9,835 nt of DNA from Vicinamibacteria bacterium. GTDB taxonomy: Bacteria; Acidobacteriota; Vicinamibacteria; Vicinamibacterales; UBA2999. Shown piece after piece: positions 5,700 through 9,835 of this stretch (within the stretch, counting starts at the first letter, position 1; each line of letters starts with the position of its first letter). The stretch spans positions 1 to 9,835 of the forward strand of contig JAICQE010000164.1 of NCBI GenBank assembly GCA_025938035.1, written 5' to 3'. The notes under the pieces are model-generated. The model saw only the letters and a program-made list of their open reading frames with translations. It had not been told where the DNA came from and searched no databases. The translations under genes were made by a program, and so were the position numbers.

Positions 5700-6449
5700 G
5701 TGCACGCGCGATTCTTCGCACCGGACGCGCACGCTGCTGGTGATGTCGTCTCGCTGCCGGACGACGAGGCTGAACATCTCTCGCGCGTGCTGCGCCTGAA
5801 GCGCGGCGACCCGATCGTGGTGATCAACGGGCGCGGGCGTGCGTTCGAAGCCACGGTGCAGAGCGCGCGCAAAGCCGGTGCCGAGGTGCTGATCGGCCGG
5901 CCGTGGGCCGCGGCTCCGGAGCCGCGTGTCTCCATCACGCTGGTCCAGGCCGTGCTCAAGGGCGACAAGATGGACGACGTCGTGCGCGACGCGGTGATGA
6001 TTGGCGTCGCGGCGATTCAGCCGATCGTCACGGCGCGGAGCGAAATCTCCCTCTCGTCGCTTGCGCGCGGCAGACGCCGCGAGCGGTGGGAACGGATTGC
6101 CGTGTCGTCGGCAAAACAGTGCGGCCGCGCAGTGGTCCCGGTCGTGTTTCCGCCCGAGCCCTTCGAGGCTGTGTCGGCGTTCGCCGACGACCGTCAGCTG
6201 CCAGGGCCGATGCTGATGCTCGTTGAGCCGGGCGCAGGCACCGGGATGGTGGCTCTCGGTGAACTCGACGGCCAGCCGCCGCGGGAAGCCAGCCTCCTGA
6301 TCGGGCCGGAGGGCGGGTGGACACCGGGGGAGATGGCGACTGCGTCGGAACGATGCCGCCTGGTGACGCTGGGCGGGCGCACGATTCGCGGCGACGCCAT
6401 GGCGCTGGTGGCGGTGGCCGCGCTGTTCGCGAAGTGGGGCGAGTATTGA
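5700..6449 (+). CDS. rsmE: 16S rRNA m3U1498 methyltransferase RsmE
   Basis: A SPOUT-class, SAM-dependent enzyme that methylates N3 of U1498 in helix 44 of 16S rRNA. From the GTG at 5700 the product is 249 residues, normal for RsmE. It has an N-terminal PUA-like domain (ARFFAPDAH, 3-11; EAEHLSRVLRLKRGD, 23-37), then LVQAVLKGDKMDDVVRDAV (81-99), RWERIAVSSAKQCGR (129-143), and the trefoil-knot SAM site LLIGPEGGWTPGE (199-211) with LGGRTIRGDAMALVAVAAL (224-242). An in-frame TTG at 5679 would add seven residues not found in the family and abuts the palindrome, so GTG is preferred although it lacks a Shine-Dalgarno. Two usually conserved spots differ: KATELGV is replaced by RDAVMIGV, and the RxLRxETA-like motif reads RTIRGDAMA. 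The assignment is still firm on overall pattern. Confidence 0.92.
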   Translation: MHARFFAPDAHAAGDVVSLPDDEAEHLSRVLRLKRGDPIVVINGRGRAFEATVQSARKAGAEVLIGRPWAAAPEPRVSITLVQAVLKGDKMDDVVRDAVMIGVAAIQPIVTARSEISLSSLARGRRRERWERIAVSSAKQCGRAVVPVVFPPEPFEAVSAFADDRQLPGPMLMLVEPGAGTGMVALGELDGQPPREASLLIGPEGGWTPGEMATASERCRLVTLGGRTIRGDAMALVAVAALFAKWGEY

Positions 6450-6459
6450 AGGACGTCGT

Positions 6460-6477
6460 GTCCGCCCTCAGGCGGAC
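6460..6477 (-). repeat. REP-like palindrome, copy B (rsmE/SGNH convergent junction)
   Basis: GTCCGCC-CTCA-GGCGGAC on the plus strand. On the minus strand it reads GTCCGCC-TGAG-GGCGGAC followed by ACGACG. It fills the 29-bp gap between the stops of two converging genes, starting 11 bp after the rsmE TGA and ending one base before the hydrolase stop codon (6479-6481). It could act as a two-way hairpin at transcript 3' ends. No T-tract follows on either strand. Confidence 0.85.
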
Positions 6478-6478
6478 C

Positions 6479-7126
6479 TCAAGGGACTAACAGCGGCCGC
6501 AGCAGCGTCGTCCAGAGCTCGTAGCCCTTCGGCGACAGGTGCAGGCCGTCGTCGAGGTACAGCTCCTGGCGCGGCTTTTCATCCCATCCGAGCATCGGGC
6601 CGTCGACGTCGACGAACGCGACGCGATCGTCCCTGCTGCACACGTCCCGGATCATCGCGTTCGTTGCACGGACGCGATCGATGACGAGCCAGCGCTGCGG
6701 GCTCGGCTTGATGCCGACGACCACGATGCGCGTCTGCGGCAGCCTGGCGTGAATCGCGCGGACGAACCGTTCGAACTGAACGGTGACCTCTTCGGACGTG
6801 AGGCCGGCGTCGATATCGTTGTCCCCGGCGTAGACGACGACCAGCCTCGGCTCATAGGGGAGCACGAGACGGTCGACGAGGCGGACGGAGTCGACCAGCG
6901 CGGATCCCCAGAGGCCGCGGTTGATGATTCTCTGGTCGGGAAAGTATCGGGCCGCGTCCCAGGCGACGATCGTCGAGCTGCCGACGAAGACAATCTGGCC
7001 CCTGGGAGGAGGGCTCGTGCGATCGAGTGCCTCGAACGCCAGGACTTCCTTTTCGTATCGTGGGTCCTGCGCTGCCGCGGGTGTGGTCATTCCCAGCAGC
7101 GCGTAAACGATCGCCATCACGCGCAC
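6479..7126 (-). CDS. Secreted SGNH/GDSL-family hydrolase
   Basis: An exported serine esterase/lipase-type hydrolase of 215 residues; the substrate (acyl ester, acetylated glycan or lipid) cannot be told. A short signal peptide ends near TPAAAQ (residues 15-20). The four SGNH blocks are present: VGSST (48-52, nucleophile S51), NRGLWGS (69-75, oxyanion G74), YAGDNDI (99-105, N103) and DDGLHLSPKGY (192-202, D193 and H196 of the catalytic pair). The IVFVGSST/YAGDNDI wording resembles the PAF-acetylhydrolase-like branch more than TesA. The ATG at 7124-7126 is used; a second in-frame ATG at residue 4 is an equally possible start, since neither has a clear Shine-Dalgarno. The gene diverges from the next plus-strand gene with 57 bp between them and converges on rsmE. 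Confidence 0.88.
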   Translation of the reverse strand: MRVMAIVYALLGMTTPAAAQDPRYEKEVLAFEALDRTSPPPRGQIVFVGSSTIVAWDAARYFPDQRIINRGLWGSALVDSVRLVDRLVLPYEPRLVVVYAGDNDIDAGLTSEEVTVQFERFVRAIHARLPQTRIVVVGIKPSPQRWLVIDRVRATNAMIRDVCSRDDRVAFVDVDGPMLGWDEKPRQELYLDDGLHLSPKGYELWTTLLRPLLVP

Positions 7127-7173
7127 GCGTCAGGTTACCATCACCGCGCGCATGCCCGCCGGCGTGCGTGAAC

Positions 7174-7177
7174 GGAG
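7174..7177 (+). promoter_or_regulatory. Shine-Dalgarno for the TPDGKPDLTGVW-family gene
   Basis: GGAG followed by CTGCAG and the ATG at 7184. It is one of only two clear Shine-Dalgarno sites in the window that are not part of a repeat, and it supports this start. Confidence 0.7.
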
Positions 7178-7183
7178 CTGCAG

Positions 7184-8230
7184 ATGAAGGGCACGCCTTT
7201 TCCGGTCGTCGCCGCACTCGCCTTCGGCGGACTGTGCTGCGGACCCGCTGCTGCGCAGTGGCTCAATCATCCGACACCGGGAACTCCGCGCCTTCCCGAC
7301 GGCCGGCCGAATCTGTCGGCGCCTGCGCCGCGTACGCCGGACGGCAAGCCCGATCTCACCGGCGTGTGGAGGGGCGCCGGCCCCCTCTATCGCTTCAACA
7401 TCGCTCAGGACCTGAAGCCTGAAGACGTCCAACCGTGGGCCGAGGCACTCTTCCTGCAGCGCGTGCGCGACGCGCGCAAGGAAAGCCCGCTGGCGCGATG
7501 CCTTCCGGTGAGCGTTCCGTTTCACGACTTCTTCAACCTGGTGAGGATCGTGCAGACGGCGCCGCTGACGGTGATGTTGTACGAGTCGCCGAACAGCCCG
7601 CACCGGACCATCTTCACCGACGGCCGGGACCTCCCGAAGGATCCGAACCCGACGTGGCTGGGGTATTCGATCGGCCGCTGGGAGGGAGACACATTCGTGA
7701 TCACGACCGCGGGCTTCAACGACCGTGCCTGGCTGGATAGCGCCGGCCATCCGCAGACCGAATCGCTGCGCATTACCGAACGCATGCGTCGACGTGATTT
7801 CGGGCACATGGATTTCGAGATCACCATTGACGACCCGAAGGTGTTCACGCGACCGTTCACGATCAGGACCGAGCGGCTGCTGGCGGCGGACACGGATCTG
7901 CTGGAAGACGTGTGCGAGAACGAGCGTTCTCTGGAGCGGATGTCAGGTGACGTCGGTGTCAGGTCGAGCCCCGCCCTCCTGGCGGCTTATGCGGGTACGT
8001 ATGAGCTGGCGCCGGGACGCGAGTTTGCGATCGTCGCCGCCGGTGATCTGTTGTTCGTACAGGGACTCAATGAACCGAAGCTTCCGCTGCTGGCGCAGTC
8101 GGAGACGCAGTTCATGTCGACGGCGACTCCGAGCGGCTTCGAGTTCGTCAGGGACGAGCAGGGCCGGGTCACGCACCTGATTTTCCGCGGGCCGAACGGC
8201 GATCAGAAAGCCATGAGGCGGGGGCGCTAA
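7184..8230 (+). CDS. Secreted acidobacterial-type protein of unknown function (TPDGKPDLTGVW family)
   Basis: A 348-residue exported protein whose activity is not known to me. It has an N-terminal signal sequence (hydrophobic residues 8-20, probable cleavage after PAAA, 21-24) and the motif TPDGKPDLTGVW (51-62). The body is RTIFTDGRDLPKDPNPTWLG (141-160), YSIGRWEGDTFVITTAGFND (161-180) and ESLRITERMRRRDFGHMDFE (193-212), followed by ITIDDPKVFTRPF (213-225). This wording recurs, from memory, in large paralogous families of soil acidobacteria. From about residue 263 (SSPALLAAYAGTYEL) the C-terminus looks like a separate beta-rich domain of the type appended to beta-lactamase-fold proteins (DUF3471-like); this is tentative. 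GGAG at 7174-7177 with a 6-nt spacer fixes the ATG. The small cysteine-rich gene follows after 10 bp, probably in the same operon. Confidence 0.85.
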   Translation: MKGTPFPVVAALAFGGLCCGPAAAQWLNHPTPGTPRLPDGRPNLSAPAPRTPDGKPDLTGVWRGAGPLYRFNIAQDLKPEDVQPWAEALFLQRVRDARKESPLARCLPVSVPFHDFFNLVRIVQTAPLTVMLYESPNSPHRTIFTDGRDLPKDPNPTWLGYSIGRWEGDTFVITTAGFNDRAWLDSAGHPQTESLRITERMRRRDFGHMDFEITIDDPKVFTRPFTIRTERLLAADTDLLEDVCENERSLERMSGDVGVRSSPALLAAYAGTYELAPGREFAIVAAGDLLFVQGLNEPKLPLLAQSETQFMSTATPSGFEFVRDEQGRVTHLIFRGPNGDQKAMRRGR

Positions 8231-8240
8231 AATCACCGGT

Positions 8241-8606
8241 ATGCGCTACCTGGTCACCGCGCGCGTGAAACCCTGCCAATCGGAGGCGCTCGACCGCGCG
8301 ATCGAGGACCGCACGCTCGGCGCCGGATCGATTGCGGGCGACGAGTACCTGCACAACATGGCCACGGCGCGGCAGCTTCCAGATGGTTGCGTGAAATGGG
8401 TTGAGACCTGCTTCTGCGCCACGCCGCTGGCCGAAGAGCGGCCGTACTGGGAGGCCTACTTCGATCTGCTCAGCGTCAAGGATGCGCACGCGCGCAGCCG
8501 CTGCCGCCACGAGACGGGCGAAGAGTACTGGGCATGCGAGGGGTGCGACTGCACGGCGAAACTGGAGCAGCGACTCGCGGGCACAGGAAAGCCGTTCAGG
8601 CCGTAA
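8241..8606 (+). CDS. Small cysteine-rich cytosolic protein of unknown function
   Basis: A 121-residue protein without signal peptide or membrane segment. It has eight cysteines at residues 12, 50, 57, 59, 88, 99, 102 and 104; the clusters CFC (57-59) and CEGCDC (99-104) with C88 resemble a metal or iron-sulfur site. The N-terminal half (MRYLVTARVKPCQSEALDRA) followed by DGCVKWVETCFC has the beta-alpha-beta rhythm of a ferredoxin-like or dimeric alpha/beta-barrel fold. PLAEERPYWEAYFDLLSVKD (62-81) and the final GKPFRP look conserved in style, and the gene is clearly coding. I recall uncharacterised relatives but cannot name a family. The ATG lies 10 bp after the preceding stop, with no good Shine-Dalgarno, so coupling is possible. 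Its stop lies 11 bp before palindrome copy C. Confidence 0.8.
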   Translation: MRYLVTARVKPCQSEALDRAIEDRTLGAGSIAGDEYLHNMATARQLPDGCVKWVETCFCATPLAEERPYWEAYFDLLSVKDAHARSRCRHETGEEYWACEGCDCTAKLEQRLAGTGKPFRP

Positions 8607-8617
8607 AAGCCTCGTCG

Positions 8618-8637
8618 CTTCCGCCAGAAGGCGGAAG
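8618..8637 (+). repeat. REP-like palindrome, copy C (convergent junction before the FAH-family gene)
   Basis: CTTCCGCC-AGAA-GGCGGAAG, an 8-bp perfect stem followed by CTACTT, a compensated variant of the consensus (outer G-C pair changed to T-A). It lies in the 31-bp gap between two converging genes. The flank CTA is also the complement of the FAH-family gene's TAG stop (8638-8640), so the element directly abuts that stop codon. Confidence 0.8.
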
Positions 8638-9741
8638 CTACTTCGCGTTCTCGACGCGGTTGGTCAGCGTTCCCACACCCTCATACGTGCACACGGTGCG
8701 ATCGCCCGCCTTCAGGAAGATCGGCGGTGTGCGCGCGGAGCCGACGCCGTCCGGCGTTCCGGTGGCGATGATGTCGCCGGCGCGCAGCGTCATGATGTTC
8801 GACCCGTATGCAATCAGCTCGTTGACCGTGTGGATCATGTAGGACGTGTTGGAGTCCTGCATCAGCGTGCCGTTCAGCGTGAACTTCACCGGAAGCTTCT
8901 GCGGGTCGGGGACGAACTCCTTCGGCGTGATGAAGGGGCCGAGCGGCGCGAACGTGTCGTGCGACTTGGCGATCAGCCAGTCAGAGGATCCGTAGCGGTC
9001 GTCGGCGCGGCCGCCGCGATCCGACACGTCGTGCTCGAGCGTGTAGCCGAAGATGTAGTTCTGGGCCTGGGCGACGGGAACACGGCTGGCTGTGCGGCTG
9101 AGGACGACACCAAGCTCGCACTCCCAATCGATCTGCGTGCGGCCGACGGGAATGCGGATCGACTCTCCTTCGGCAATGATCGCGGACGTCGCCTTCAGAA
9201 ACAGGTACGGATTCCACCGTGTGTCGGTTGCGCTGCGCTCCCAGATGCCAGGCGCGCTTTTGGTGGCCGGCGTTGCGGAGCCGGCAGGAGCGCCGGCGGC
9301 CCGTCCCGTGCTCACGCCGGCGGACGTGGCAACGCCAGGGCGCGCCATTTCTTCTCCATGCGCGCGGTAGTTCACAGCCGCGTTGAGCAGCGTCGCCGGC
9401 ATGATCGGCGGCAGGATCTTGAGCGCGGACAGTTCGTGCACGTACGCGGGTCGCGAGCCGGGTGCAGTGGGCACAGCTTTGAGGATGGCGTAGATGCGCG
9501 CACGGAGAGCGGAATCGTAGCGGGCGATGACGTCCTTCATGTCGCCGGCGGCCGGAGCCGTCCGGCCGGGGACCGCGCCGTCCGCCGCATTGAGATCGAT
9601 GACCAGCGAGTCGCGGACGATTCCGACGAACGTACGCCCCTGCTGTTGAAACGTGCCCAGTTTGAACGGGGCGGGCGCCTGCGCGTGAAGGGCGCCGGCA
9701 GTCACAAGGGCCGCAACCGCGGCAATCAACAGACGTTTCAT
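8638..9741 (-). CDS. Exported fumarylacetoacetate hydrolase (FAH) family protein
   Basis: A 367-residue member of the FAH superfamily: Mg-dependent hydrolases, decarboxylases or isomerases acting on beta-diketo or 2-oxo acids of aromatic catabolism. The exact substrate is unknown. Metal-ligand motifs are present: E207 and E209 in DWECELGVVL and D238 in EHDVSDR. Further family blocks are AVNYRAHGEE (122-131), AKSHDTFAPLGPFI (258-271), LNGTLMQDSNTSYMI (289-303) and MTLRAGDIIATGTPDGVG (317-334). Two oddities stand out. The first is an N-terminal signal sequence (MKRLLIAAVAALVTAGALHA, then Q21), whereas most FAH-family enzymes are cytosolic. The second is an Ala/Gly/Ser-rich insertion at about residues 136-166. 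The start is secure: AGGAGG lies six bases before the ATG. It converges on the cysteine-rich gene. Confidence 0.92.
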   Translation of the reverse strand: MKRLLIAAVAALVTAGALHAQAPAPFKLGTFQQQGRTFVGIVRDSLVIDLNAADGAVPGRTAPAAGDMKDVIARYDSALRARIYAILKAVPTAPGSRPAYVHELSALKILPPIMPATLLNAAVNYRAHGEEMARPGVATSAGVSTGRAAGAPAGSATPATKSAPGIWERSATDTRWNPYLFLKATSAIIAEGESIRIPVGRTQIDWECELGVVLSRTASRVPVAQAQNYIFGYTLEHDVSDRGGRADDRYGSSDWLIAKSHDTFAPLGPFITPKEFVPDPQKLPVKFTLNGTLMQDSNTSYMIHTVNELIAYGSNIMTLRAGDIIATGTPDGVGSARTPPIFLKAGDRTVCTYEGVGTLTNRVENAK

Positions 9742-9747
9742 CTCGCG

Positions 9748-9753
9748 CCTCCT
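9748..9753 (-). promoter_or_regulatory. Shine-Dalgarno AGGAGG for the FAH-family gene
   Basis: Perfect AGGAGG on the minus strand, six bases upstream of the ATG at 9741. This is the strongest ribosome-binding site in the window and fixes the start that includes the signal peptide. Confidence 0.85.
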
Positions 9754-9763
9754 GCGAGGCGTG

Positions 9764-9769
9764 AGTATA
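9764..9769 (-). promoter_or_regulatory. Candidate -10 box TATACT for the FAH-family gene
   Basis: TATACT on the minus strand lies 22 bases before the ATG and just upstream of the Shine-Dalgarno, a sensible position. The same hexamer precedes the kinase gene. The expected -35 position (about 9787-9792) falls within palindrome copy D and has no TTGACA-like sequence. Confidence 0.4.
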
Positions 9770-9770
9770 T

Positions 9771-9822
9771 CCGCAGGTCCGCCTGAAGGCGGACACTACG
9801 TTACCTGCGGGCGGACACTACG
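9771..9822 (+). repeat. REP-like palindrome doublet, copies D and D', inside a larger inverted repeat
   Basis: Copy D is GTCCGCC-TGAA-GGCGGAC at 9777-9794, followed by ACTACG. A second, diverged copy ends with the same 13 bases, GGCGGACACTACG (9788-9800 and 9810-9822, period 22 bp), but its left arm has decayed to ACCTGCG. In addition CCGCAGGT (9771-9778) and ACCTGCGG (9803-9810) form an 8-bp perfect outer stem around copy D. Same-strand tandem copies are a known arrangement for REP elements. Confidence 0.8.
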
Positions 9823-9835
9823 ACTAAAAGACGCG

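Noticed and set aside
8228..8240. TAAAAT just before the cysteine-rich gene as a leaderless promoter
   Set aside because: It overlaps the stop codon of the preceding gene and has no -35 partner. Cotranscription with a 10-bp gap explains the layout better.
8401..9786. 461-codon plus-strand open frame
   Set aside because: It runs across the end of the cysteine-rich gene and antisense to the FAH-family gene; no domain is seen.

Overview
The window is high-GC bacterial chromosome that is almost wholly coding: ten genes in about 9.8 kb, with no intergenic stretch longer than about 160 bp. No tRNA, rRNA, CRISPR array, insertion sequence or phage gene was seen. The gene content is that of an ordinary Gram-negative core chromosome. 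The best guess is Acidobacteriota, probably class Vicinamibacteria. This is an inference from the high GC, from a secreted protein carrying the TPDGKPDLTGVW motif (a family much expanded in acidobacteria, from memory), and from the style of the intergenic palindromes; no phylogenetic computation was made.

Left half, all minus strand, read from right to left: a serine/threonine protein kinase with a C-terminal zinc ribbon (4640-5617), ilvE branched-chain aminotransferase (3489-4481), pilT twitching-motility ATPase (2247-3479), recX (1700-2164) and alaS (1-1682, cut by the window edge). Gaps are 158, 9, 82 and 17 bp. ilvE-pilT and recX-alaS look cotranscribed. recX-alaS keeps the order known from the recA-recX-alaS cluster of proteobacteria, but pilT, not recA, lies upstream.

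Right half: rsmE (plus) diverges from the kinase gene. It converges on a secreted SGNH/GDSL hydrolase (minus), which diverges from a two-gene plus-strand unit: a secreted acidobacterial-type protein of unknown function and a small cysteine-rich protein. That unit converges on a fumarylacetoacetate-hydrolase-family protein that, unusually, has an export signal. These genes do not form an evident single pathway.

The most interesting structure lies between the genes. (1) A dispersed REP-like palindrome, GTCCGCC-TGAA-GGCGGAC with a conserved one-sided flank RCKACG, occurs four times plus one degenerate copy. Copies sit at both convergent gene junctions (touching stop codons), in the kinase/rsmE divergent promoter region, and as a tandem doublet upstream of the FAH-family gene. 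(2) Two heptanucleotide arrays with a common GGGANNN layout, GGGATCA and GGGAGTT, lie in the pilT-recX gap and just upstream of ilvE. The first forms a 32-bp inverted repeat (30 of 32 paired) that ends just before the recX start codon. The second supplies the probable Shine-Dalgarno sequence of ilvE. Both meet the G-quadruplex pattern. No complete novel multi-gene system is evident; these repeat families and the cysteine-rich protein are the best candidates for undescribed biology.
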